Shown: in pieces, positions 10,347-22,300 of the stretch
Layout of the letters: every line of letters starts with the position of its first letter
Position numbering within the stretch: position 1 is the stretch's first letter
NCBI RefSeq assembly: GCF_032854445.1
Contig: NC_088295.1
Span: 22,369,385-22,433,384, forward strand
Source: Liolophura sinensis
Taxonomy: Eukaryota; Mollusca; Polyplacophora; Chitonida; Chitonidae
Direction: 5' to 3'
DNA length: 64,000 bases
Position numbers and translations under genes: made by a program
The notes under the pieces: model-generated
Told to the model about the DNA's origin: nothing
Seen by the model: only the letters and a program-made list of their open reading frames with translations
The model's database searches: none

Positions 10347-13300
10347 TCATGACAATTGAACATTATTTTCTTTCATACTTTTTTCGACATCTTTGTCATG
10401 GGTATAGTTATAGACGATGGAAAATATAATTGCAAGCCTGTACACTGATAGACATACAATCAAGACGTTTTTAATCAGGAAGAAGATGATGTTATAGCCA
10501 AGGACATTCAAACTCAAGACGACGTATAAGCGAATGCCCAGGAAGGGGCCATCCATGAGAAATAAGGTGACCAGTATGGACCAGACATCAGACGATAGAC
10601 AACCGAGTAAGAAGCAGTTAGGCTCTGACTCGTCTGCGGAATAGCTTCTTCTTACTTTGCGGGACGTCCCATAAGCTCTGCCCCTCCGCCTAGATCTTCT
10701 CTGTGACCTGAAGGATAGTGACTGTATGGGTCTGGACTGGCGGAAATTCCTGGTCATGGTCAGTACGATGACGAACTGCAGCAGGCTCAGTGTCCAGACT
10801 CCCAAGACACAGTACGGAATGATGGGAGAACAGGTGACCCGCCGGTCCTCAAACAACTGAAACAACTCCATGATATCCGAAGCCATAGCGAAATAGACGA
10901 ACAGCAGTAGGGACAACTGGTTACGGTTAATGTGTCCAAGGGGTAGCACCCAGCGGCCGAATATAACAAAACCGAGGAAACTCTGTTTGATCAACTCCAG
11001 CCATGTCTCTCGGCGTAGCGTTACCGTGACATCTACCTGTTCAGTGGAAAAGATCGTTACCAGCGAGTATGGGTTATTATGGACTTCTTGCCAATTCGCG
11101 ATGCAGTGTAGTCTCTCTATGCTGTACGCTTTTAAATATAAATGATATTTATAAAGGTGTGAATATCAATCCTCGGTGTGGCCATTAGGTCTCCATACAT
11201 TGTGGTCAATGAGGTCCCTCCTTGAATGAGTGAGAATTAGTACAGTGTGTTATCATGTGGAACATATTAATAGTCTGTGATCAATGATGTCCCTTCTTGA
11301 TGTGTGAATATCCCTTCCCGCGTTTGTCTATGTGGCTTCCATGCATTATGATCAATGATGCCCGTTCTTGATGTGTGAATATCAGTACTGCGTGTGACCA
11401 TATTGGGCATCGTTATAGTCGCCATGCATTGTGGTCAATGATCACCATTCTTGAATGTGTGAATATCAGTACTGCGTAAGACCATGTGGTCACCATGCAT
11501 TATGGTTAATGAAACCCCTTCTTAAATGTGCGAATATCAGTTCTGCACATGACCATGTAGGACATCATAATAGTCGCCATGCATTCTAGTCAATAATGTC
11601 CCTTTTTGCGTGTAGTCAGTGATGTCTCTTCTTGAAAGTGTGAATATCAGTACATCATGTGGTCAGTGGCATTCCTTCTTGAAAGTGTGAATATCAGTAC
11701 AGCGTGTGACAATGTAGAATATCTTAATAGTCTTCATGCATTAATATGCCGTCATCAATTTGTGAATCCAATTTCGTACATTATATACTTTCTTAGTTCT
11801 TTGGTGGTTTATGTTATACGTCGATTTTGGGAATTGGCCTTGCGATTATTGACCTGGGATGTCCTTACTGGTTGGCGGCTGGTATACGAACGTCTGGTTC
11901 GACGCATAGATTCAGCCTAACATGTGACTGTCTTGGATACCTTACCAGTTCGCCTTGCAGTGTGGTTAATGGTGTGTTATTATCAATGTGTGAATATCAG
12001 CCTGGCGTGTTAATCTACTTGTTGGAATGTATACATGTAATTATATGTTAAGCATCTTGCAATTCGCATTATAATATGACCGTTAATGTACTTTCATGAA
12101 TGAATAATTTTTTGGACATCTTATCAGTTTGCCTGACGCTGTAGTCATTAATATATCTTAAAAATGTTCGACATTGTACAAGCTCACAACATAATATGAC
12201 TTTTAATATGCCTCCATTAGGTCACAAGTAAAACAGTAACCACTATATAGATTATATCAGATAATAAGTGTTCGGTCTGATACTCATATATAGGTTTATT
12301 GGGAAAGGAACAGGAAAAGGAATTAATATTATTATTAATATAACTTAACATTATATTAACTATAACTACATAACTATAACGTATTGGTTAGAGTTACTTG
12401 CCCCTGGTAGCTGAATGGCCTCGTTCACAGCAGACCAGTCAGTTGTTGCGCTGATATTGGTGTATCTGTCTGTGATGTTGCCTACTTGCTGCTGAGTGAA
12501 TGTGTTTAAGCGATCTAGCTCTAGAAGCCAAATACTTGGTACTGTTGCTGCCAGAAATGCAAACGTACTGGAGGAAAACCTGAAACCGAAATGTATTTCA
12601 TGAAGTGTCAATATACAGGACAACTAAAGCAACATTATTACATGGTCATGAATTTGGTAACACATAATTACTCCACCATAAGGATGCCAGATCGCGGTTG
12701 CCAGTTCAAATAACTTAAATGCCACTTCGATATTCAGAATAAAACAGTTATATCAGGCTAATTTAAAACAATATCACCACCAAACTGGTACGTTTACACA
12801 CACACAATAGGATAATTCATCTTTTTAGTTAGTCCATGGAGGTAGAATCTGTTCTACCTCTATGGTTAGGGAGAGTGACAGTCCTTACTCTAGCGTCTCA
12901 GCCTCTCATATTTAAGCTGAAATTCACAAAGGAGAAATAGGCCAATTACTACAGGAGATTAAGAGATGGAAACGGTACATCTCACCATGCACTTACGCCT
13001 GATCAAATATGTATGTCTATAGCACTAATTACTACATCCCATTAAAAACAAATTCATAAAAGAAGGTTGTCTACAACTTTGGCGCATATGACGACGATAT
13101 GGTTTATGGGTGGACACATCCGGGGTTCTGGAAGAAAATAACAGCCAAAGTATATAGCCAGAGATGAATTCGAACAGGCGACCTCATAGGTCAATGGCCT
13201 GGTGGCCTGGTGACCCCTTCTTAAATATATGTGTCAGATCGGTAAAATTTTGACCGCTGATTTTATTTTGTGGTCGTACAATGTCAGTCAAAGTCTAAAC

Positions 13301-15214
13301 ATACAGCTTCAGAAATATTAAAGCTTTGGACTTAAGCCCAAATAGTCTTCGTGAATCGGGTACCAATATCCTTGCTGCCTGAGCTAACGAGGTTCCTTCG
13401 ACGATATTAAGCACCCATGCAAATGTGTGCTGTGGTTTAATGGTAGAACCATGGTAGATGTTTTGATTATATTTAAAGTCTAGGTACGTTTAATTGTTTA
13501 AGGAATTTGTCTACTGATAGGTGGCATGAGGATAAATCACAGGATGGTTCACAACAAATCGTATCCGTCCAGGTGATTCATAGGTGTTTATAATAATATG
13601 AATAATTTGGCTTCTGAAACATGGCGAAACATGGAGTTACAATTGTTGCACGTAGACACGTTTAATTGGTGAATCTGTATGTATTAATTATTCGCATTAC
13701 GCTGGGAAGCTTTATGAAAGAGAGTGACTGAACATATAGGCCCACGCCATAAAAACGTAGGGGTGACTTGGTGTGGATACATGACTGCGTTCTGGCTGGT
13801 ATTACAAGAACCGGTGACCGGGTTAGATTAACATGTAGCAGTAAGCCAAACAACAAATAGTTTGGACAACAAAATAAACTGCAAGTCATGGCTAGTGAAA
13901 AATGGCAAGCTTAAACGCGGATGCAGTAGCTCAGCCGAGGCTCCACTTACTGAGGGCCAGAGTTGGCATAATTATTCTCTCATGATAAAGGTACTGCACA
14001 ATTATAGATATTATTAGTTTTTTATTCACAAGCCAACAACTCATTGTTCAAGGGTTGTCATTATATTGGCCATATTCATAATTGATTTAACGCTACTATA
14101 CCCATTACTAAATACGTACATTTACTCATGAATGTATAAACAGGATATGCATATCATATGGGTTGGTTTTAATAAGCTGAGATCTAAGGTCGAATTATTG
14201 GTTTCCAAATTTTTGTCTTGTCCACTATAATTTTACAAATGTTTCATGCGCCAAATCAACGCAATCAAATTCGAAGAAACTCAAGTAGCGTTCCAGTGTG
14301 CCTAAAATTTTAAACTGTATACATTCAGTGTCATCAGCCTTGTTGTCAGACCCCAAAACTTAAACAGATTTCTAGTAAATGTGAGATTCGGGAGGGATAG
14401 TTTTTAACATAATCTAAATAACGGTACTTAGACTGACATCAGGGATCGCGGATCGTCTTAAATCGTTCAACAATCAAAGCTTTCTCCTGTGCATGGATGT
14501 CTCACACTTATTACAGTTAAAATATTCTTGGTTATTTACGCTACTTTTCTATTCCAGTGTCAACAAACGAATTTTGGACGGCGATCATTTGAGTATATTA
14601 ATTAAATGATTCGTTGAGCGGTCATCTAGACAGTCACCACACGTAGCCAAGATGTTTTAGGTACAAAAAGTCATCAACCGTCTGAATTGGATGTGTTTCT
14701 CTCCTGAACAGCCTGTACCTGGTGTGTTATTTGTATTCATGCATACTGACATATTTTATACAATTAGTTGACGTTTCATGCATTGCCTATTGCTTTGTTG
14801 TGTGAAATAAAACATTAATAAGGTAGAAGCCTTCTTCACTACCAACGCCTCCCCCACTTTTTCCAAATTTATGTACATGCATATAGACCTATCTGTATAT
14901 CATGCAGTGATTTTGGAAACCCAGCACCCGTAAAATTCTCCTCACATTATTTTAACTTGAACGTTCTATATAGTAAGGAATGGCTGTTTGTAGTAATTAA
15001 TTATGTAGAGATCAAAACCGTACCATTTGGATTCGACACCTCCCCTCCTTAAGATGGTGAATAGGGCCTCTACTATAATACCCAGCAGCGATAGGAACAG
15101 AATCCGGTATTCCGGTTCATCCAACACTGTTGTCGTGTAAAACACAGTCACCACACTATGTAGTAAATAGCAAAGGCGTGCCGAGAGCGCCTGTAACTTA
15201 ACACAAGCACCCAT
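10347..15214 (-). CDS. TMEM26: TMEM26-like multipass membrane protein, three coding exons
   Basis: Coding exons on the minus strand are 15214-15024, 12579-12398 and 11032-10347, about 352 residues in total (human TMEM26 is about 370). Exon 1 starts MGACVKLQALSARL and ends after two bases of a Trp codon. Exon 2 supplies the third base and continues FSSSTFAFLAATVPSIWLLEL, the family hallmark. It leaves one base that joins exon 3, which reads through FGRWVLPLGHINRNQL and FVYFAMASDIMELF. Phases match at both junctions. Several hydrophobic segments indicate a polytopic membrane protein. The middle of exon 3 is a basic, Arg/Ser-rich loop (RSQRRSRRRGR). TMEM26 is a brown or beige adipocyte marker in mammals; its molecular role is not known. 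The 5' untranslated part was not located. Confidence 0.88.
11157..12010. repeat. Degenerate tandem repeat in TMEM26-like intron 2
   Basis: The phrase GTGTGAATATCAGTACTGCG recurs in diverged forms at least eight times (near 11157, 11302, 11370, 11456, 11525, 11636, 11682 and 11986). GTCAATGATGTCCCTTCTTG-like and ATAGTCGCCATGCATT-like blocks lie between. Spacing varies from about 45 to over 100 bases, so the units have been rearranged or partly lost. The block fills most of the intron between coding exons 2 and 3, beginning about 125 bases from exon 3. Confidence 0.75.
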
Positions 15215-16489
15215 CTGTTGTTTAAGATGTCAACAGCGAATTCTCCAGCATGTATATAAATAATCAAACATTCACATTTGGGAATCTTAACTTGATGTGC
15301 GTCAGAAACGTTGCACACCATAACACGCCAACGGATATAGTCGAAGCTTCTAGCGAGCTTGTGTAGCAATTTGGTTAAATTGCCTGCCTATTACCTGGCA
15401 TTAAACCACTCTGAGGGCGCATGACACATAATCATTATCAGCGGATGTTTTAAATCATCAAATTCCAGACAGGCCCATGCGCATACAGTCATCAGCTGCT
15501 CGTGTTGCACGTCACGCGTTGCTACAGTCTGCCTGTGTGATTGTCGCAAACAAAACTTCTAGTTATATCTGTTCTGATCACAATTAATAGTTAATGTTAT
15601 CGCATCGAAAAACCCCAAATTTTCCCCATCAACCAATTATAGGAGTAACCTTGAAATGCATAACGTACCATTCTAACCGAATCAACAACGTATATACATT
15701 TATATCAAGCATAAATTAAGATCTGCATTGGCTGCTTGCAGTATTAGAGTATTTAAAGATAGATATGTGTTTTTTTTATTACACAGCTTGGAACAGACAG
15801 GAAATGTTCATCAGAAATGTTTTCCCGCGAGTCATTTTAAGAGGTCAAACGTACATATACATGATGCGAAATGCACGAGAGATCCTGTACAATTCACCCT
15901 ATTCATCATCCATCCAGTTTCAAAAATAATTTTAAAATGCGGAATATTGTAATTGTGAAACATGTCCACTGGATGTAAATTAAGGTGTTACGACTAACTC
16001 ATCAAATTCTGCTGTGTATAATGAGTTAGATTTAGCTTGCTCGATACATCGGTGTATAACACATACGTCCATGTTACTTGCAACAGTTTCACATTAAACA
16101 GATGGTTATACTGGCGTCTGCAGTGTTGTCATGAACAACAAACCCAATCTACAAATTATTCCATTTTTAAGATGAGGAGTTTAATCTAACTGAACAGTCG
16201 GAGAGCTGCAGGGTGCCGAAAACTGTTAAGGCAGGAACTCTCTATGAAGTCTCTTGTCCAATCGTAATAATTGTTCAACACCCTTAAAGAGGAAAGCACA
16301 GCAGATAATTTCATATTGCCCAGACGCTGTTGACATCTGTAGAAAGTGGCCCAGCCACAATATGTGACCGGAATATATACTCATATTTGGCGGCATCACT
16401 TCTCTTTGGTCTGAGGGGTGGGCAGGTCGTGGCAGTGATTATGATCGTCCAAGATCACGAATTGTTGGTTCAATCCCAAAACGGACAAG
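15215..16489. other. Upstream region of TMEM26-like; no gene seen
   Basis: This is the region 5' of the TMEM26-like start codon and should contain its promoter and any noncoding first exon. No confident TATA box or splice pair was found. A tRNA-like fragment with a GGTTCAATCCC B-box-like sequence lies near 16425-16485 and is probably a SINE head remnant. Confidence 0.45.
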
Positions 16490-17475
16490 AAACTTTATAG
16501 TAATAGCTTAATAATAAGCTATTACAAATTGGGTTGTTACACACCAAGAGTGGCTTTATGTAATAAATTATTACAAATTGCAGAGTGGTCCTAGGCTGGC
16601 TCTTCGACATTACTTATTCCTTTCAAAAATGTATTACAAATTGCTATTTATTACAAACTGCGTTGTTACACTTACCAAGAGAACGGTTTTTGTTAGTAAA
16701 TTATTACAAATTGTCACTCCCAGAGTGGCTTTTTGAAATAATTTATTCCTTTCAAGAATGTATAAGAAAAAGCCACTCTCAGAATGAGACCCGTCACAGT
16801 TAACATACTCCTTCGCAGTATCCATCATAAAGTCTTACATCAAAGGCCTCCACAACAACCACCAGACGCCCTCAAAGTAAACACCACACACCCTTATTAT
16901 AAATTATTGCAATGGTAAAATTTTAACAAATTTTGTTATTGCAAATTGCGCTAGAATAGTGCAAGTTGCAACAAATATGTTCTTAGAGGAAGTTATCGTC
17001 ATTACTCTCATTCATGACATCTGTCAGGTCAGGCTTGTTCATCATTAGATGAAAATTTCCAGTGTCTTCCAGAATGAAATAAGTTGTTACAAAAAGACAC
17101 TCTCGTAGTTGCAATTTGTCAGAATTTATTACAAAAAAAACCTCTCTGGAAGTTGCAAATTTTAATAATTATTACAAACTGCGGTAGCGTCTGGAACGCA
17201 ATTTCTAATAATGCAATTTGTAACAACTATATTCTTAAAGGATGTCAGCGTCATTATTCTCATTCATGACATGTCAGGTTAGGCTTTGCCATCTTTAGAT
17301 GAAATTTTCCAATGTCTTCTTGAAGCGAATAAGTTATCACAAACAGCCACACTGAGAGTTGCACTTTGTAACAGTTTACAAAATGCCACTCTGAAAGAAG
17401 CAACTTGTAGTGGTTATTACAAAAAGCCATTCTAGACTCGTTATTACGAATTGCGTTCTTGCACAGCCATCTGTA
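16490..17475. repeat. Complex repeat cluster with TTACAAATTGC modules and a 250-base duplication
   Basis: The word TTATTACAAATTGC and its variants recur more than ten times in both orientations, often beside GAGTGGCTTTTTGTAATAA-like modules. In addition, the segment at about 16977-17084 (with CATTCATGACATCTGTCAGG and TTAGATGAAAATTTCCAGTG) is repeated in diverged form at about 17230-17340, giving a period near 252 bases. The inverted GAGTGGCT and AGCCACTC modules would allow stem-loops. It lies between the TMEM26-like 5' end and the WIPI2 3' end. Confidence 0.75.
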
Positions 17476-19334
17476 CCCTGCTTGGTGGCAATAACTAAGC
17501 GATCCACAGCTCTCCATCCGTAAAGTTGGAATTAACCGCCTAAAATGGTTTCATGAACCGGTTTTTTGCGTATGTCTTCAGTCTGATCATCTTATTGAAA
17601 TTTCTGAACCGCTGTGTTAGGAAGACTGGTAACTGTACTTTAACTTTTACTTAAGAACATGGAGTATTCCAGTGGTGTTATTAGCAGCTTCTGTCAAGTA
17701 TTTCACCGTTATTCTTGAGCTAGGAGTTTCTTGTTCTTACAGTTTGTCAGCATTGGGGCTCACAACAGGCATACTCAAAACAACTTTGATTTAGTTCGGC
17801 CTTGTCGTTCTGGAGATTTACTTCGGACAATGCTAGTCTGGATGCTAGATAGCACGAAAACAATATGGAAACACATACAAATAGAAACAGATAACGTACA
17901 TTGTGAATTTTTCTGTGTTTATTAATATTAAGACATCTTGCAATAATACAAGATAAAGATAATATTTAAATCCTTAAAGAACAGAAGTTTTCTTTCAGCT
18001 GATGTTAAAGTAAATTGGAACAAGTTCAATTTATCTCATCAACTGGAAATTCCTTTATCTCTTTAATACATCATTTGTACAGGTAAAAGGAGGGGCAATA
18101 TTTATGTACATTTACTGTTACAAACGTTTGATCTCCACGCTAACACTATCATAACATTGCCAATATATATGTAGTGTGCTGACAAGCATTTTATCATAAG
18201 AGAATGGGCATGGTTCTTAACCTCACAATCTGAAGATGGATGGGATCCAAGGACAAAAAGTAACAAAACAAAAAAACAAACATGTAAAACGGTATCATTA
18301 AAGTTCTATTCTGGAGGAAAACATTGGGAAATATTCATCCACAAAAAAATTAACTAAGACAGTGGTCTGAAACTGCAGAGTCTTCAGATAAGGTAACGGC
18401 TGGTCACATGGCAGCTATACAGTTGTCTCAGCTGTGCTAACATTTTGGCTGAATATGCCATTCTTTACTTACTGATGGCAAGCTTATTCATGGTTTACGA
18501 GCAAACAGTTGTTTTTGGTTAAATCATTATGCAGAAATACTTTAACACTGGAACTATTTATTGCAAGCTAATTATTTGCATTAAAGAAATATCAAATATC
18601 CATCTAATAGCATCTGCCAAACGACAAAACGACATGGCATCAATCCAACAAACAGATACACTTTATCTTGTCAATCATTTGCACAAGTTTTGCAGGTAAG
18701 GTTTTACTTATATTCATGGCAGTTATAAAAGATACAATATATTTCTCACAACACATCAGGATATCCACGTAAGAGGCATCAAGCACTTCATCAGTTAGCC
18801 TATGGACACAGAGTGACTGCCGCAGTGAAATACCAAAGCCAAAGGGCAAGGACATGAATGGGTTATGATACATTTGAGTGTTTAATTTCCTCACAATATT
18901 TCACAAAGTCACCAAGTTTATACATAATCCCTGTTGTATTGATTTAGTGATGACAAACTCCTACACACAGAATTCCAAGACTGATTACAAGCTTTCTACA
19001 ATGTTAAGTTAACTTTTGATCTAAGTTGTATGAAATTTCCACATCTCTGCTGTCGTACATGGCGGTCACTTATAAAAATCCACAGCACCTCCCCTTTACT
19101 GCTGTGGAATGAGTGTTTTCTAAAGCCAAATAATTTGAAGGCTGACTTCATGAAAAGATCACATTTTTATCTTAAAATAAATTCCATATAAACCAAATAA
19201 GTGTGAAATTCAAGAAAAAAAAATATATAAGCCAAAAACCTAAATAAAGCTCCTAGATGGTGTGAAATTAAATGAATGCTTGACTTTGAACAGTAAAGAT
19301 GATAGTCTGTTAACATACAAGATAAAGCAGACGA
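17476..19334 (-). other. Probable WIPI2 3' untranslated region and flank
   Basis: No protein-coding signal is seen. The stretch directly follows the WIPI2 stop codon on the minus strand. A minus-strand AATAAA at 17913-17908 is a candidate polyadenylation signal, which would make a 3' untranslated region of about 1.4 kb. The exact end is unknown. Confidence 0.45.
17908..17913 (-). terminator. Candidate polyadenylation signal for WIPI2
   Basis: AATAAA on the minus strand, about 1.4 kb past the WIPI2 stop codon. It is chosen because it is a canonical hexamer before the repeat cluster; transcript ends would be needed to confirm it. Confidence 0.35.
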
Positions 19335-22300
19335 TCAGTCATTCTTGTGTGTCATTGGAGGAAATTCATTGTCATCATCCAATCTTAAAGCTCCAATTGC
19401 TGGGCTCTCCAAATCTCCCCCAACAGCTCCCTGTTCTAGGTCCTGGTAGGGTTGAGATTCTGTAAGAAGAGAAGTCAAATGACAGTGAGTATTTCAGCAC
19501 AAAGCCAATTCACCAAATTAAAGCTTTAAGCACTCTGAACAGGAAAGACTTCCTAAATTAAGAGTATGCCACTTTGATCAAGAAAGTATATTACAATGCA
19601 TTTTAATTATTTATTTAATTGTTGTTTACTGCCACACTCAAGAATTTTTCATTTATATGGATGGTGGCCAGAATTATGGCTGGAAGAAACCAGACCTTTG
19701 GCTTGCTGCTTGCAAACTTTCTGAAAGGTGACATATAGATGTGTACACCATACTGACAAACATCAGAGTGTGCAAATGGCCTCCCGAGCATTGTCAACTG
19801 CTTCTTGTCACCTAGGCTCTCCTTGAACAATGAGAACAATGTACTAATTCCCTGTCCAAGGTCAGTTTGGAACGCACATCTTATGTGTCCTGGTGATTGG
19901 CAAGCATTGCAGTACTATAAATACAATTTCAATTTGTTTCCATTCCTATTTCTATTTATTGTCAATAAATACCATCCACTAGCCTTGTTTCATGCTAAAA
20001 GAACCATTTTGCATTTCCTGTCAAATGAATTAATGTTAAATATAAACTTAACGTGTTACTTTGGTACAGTAGATGTGGTTCATCCTTAAAAAGCACTTGC
20101 CATAACTTCAACATAAATTTTAAGTTTATGAAATAAAGGAGTTTGGCAACAATTTAATGAAAGTACAGATAAATGGGTGACCACCACAAGTGTGTGTATA
20201 TGCATGAAGCAGGTTAACGGTTACTGGGTAATTGTGAGCCTTAAGATATAGTATGGTGAAGGGAAATTGCAAACCTAAAATGAACTAACAAACTAAAAAC
20301 AAAGCCTACACATTCAAAACAAGCAGAGAGAGAGAACATTCAAAAACCTAATAAGAGAAGGAACAACAACAACAAAAGAAACAGAACACTTCATGAGAAG
20401 TATTTCATATTGTGAACTAAATGGTTATGTACAATGCTGTGTTAGTAAACAAGAAAGCAATGCTCAAAATAAAACACCTAATAATGTAACAGTGTTTTAG
20501 ATGTGATAGATAACTTAGAACAGTAGTCCCAATAGAGATGAAGGAAACAGGGCACTGAACAAACAAAACAGAATGAATCACTCTGTAAACTAATCCTTTA
20601 AAACAAAAACATGTATCTACATACATGTATTACACAAGAAACCTGTGCTGTTTTTCACTGATACTGTCGGGCAGATATGTCAAATTCTGAATATCTGCTG
20701 AATGTCATATAAGTACAGAAGCATATATCGCAGATAATATTTTACCTGGTAATGAGGTGAAGTTAGGAGAGGACTAATGCACCAAATGCTCACTGCATTC
20801 CCAACTCAATCCCACGGAAACACAGGGAAGATACCATGGCAACCAAGGGGAGCAACCCTTACCTGAGTCTGCCAAATACCTACATGAAGTCCTCTCCTTC
20901 TCCTCCTCACTACCCTCAGAAGACAGACTACTCCGCCCTGGAGACACAGGAGCTGGAGTGGTTGTTGGCTTAGCAGCACCTGGCTGACCTTCTTGTCTCC
21001 ACTGTCTCTGAAGCACCTGCGCATAACTTTCGGCTCCCCATGGGGAGGGAGGAGATGACCCAGTGATGGGCTTACCTGGGGGCGTCCCCTGGAGTAGTGG
21101 GCCTTGGTCTGGGCGGCGCACTGTGGAGGCATAGCTGGCCCCAGTCTGGGACAGAGCTTTGTCAACACTGGTCTGGGAGTCGGGTGAATGTGCTCCTTCC
21201 CCAGGCCTACCATCCAACCTGGAAAACACAGAACAACACCTCAGTACAGGGGATAGCCAGCTGTTCAACTTTCACTCTGCACACAGAGTTTTTCATTCAT
21301 AGTAAAAGCAGTGTATGCCATACTGGCGAAACATATTCTTAAACAGCTTATTACTCTAGTTTGGACACAATGACCAGCCTAGATTGACCATCCAGAACGG
21401 TGATGAATAGTTTCACGAAATGCCATAAGCAATAGTGCCATAGTGCACTAAATGAGAATCCCACTTTACAACAGACTTGAGATCTGCATAAAACAGTTTT
21501 ATTGTGTATTCTATATTTAAAATGAATGTGGGACTCACCTATGCTGTCTCAACAACATGCAATCTCCACCTTCATTTGGATCAATGTTATATATGTACAA
21601 ATAACTGTCCTGAGAGGCCACCAGCAGACGGGGTAATTTCTGAATCCTACAGCACAATAACACCTTTGTTAGAGATAATGATAAACATAGAGTCTCCTCA
21701 ATACAAATGTTGCCTTACATCAATTGTATATGTAACTATATCACTATGCATGTACAAATATATATACACCAAGAAAAAAAGAAAAACCCAGAGCAAAAAA
21801 TTCATTTCTAATTTATTTACTTCATTGGTGTTTTACGCCATACTCAAGAATGTTTCACTTCTATGATGGTGGTCAGCTATGTGTTGGGAAGAAACCAGGC
21901 AGAGCCTGGGGGCAACCGATGATGATCTGCAGGCTGCTGGCAGAGCTTCACTTGTAAGACTGAGGAGGAAGCCAGCATGAGCTGGATCTAAACTCACAAT
22001 AATCTCACAAGTGAGAGTCTCTGAAGTCACTGTGCTGCACTAGAACATCACAAACATCAAAAGCTCATCATAGTGCTTTGATTAAATTTATATATATAAG
22101 TGCCACATTGATAACAACCACCATAATTCTACAGATTTCTGTTCACTCAGGTATAGCATTCTTCTTAAAGTTTTGATGTTTTACAATCTTTTACAAGGAC
22201 ACCAATCTTTTACAAGGAGACAAATGTAAAGCTTTATAATGTATATCATTATATAGATTCAAGTTACATAAAAATACAAACTCAATAACCCAGCATGGAT

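Noticed and set aside
16425-16485. Possible tRNA gene with B box GGTTCAATCCC
   Set aside because: No acceptor stem pairing could be drawn and it resembles a SINE head remnant.
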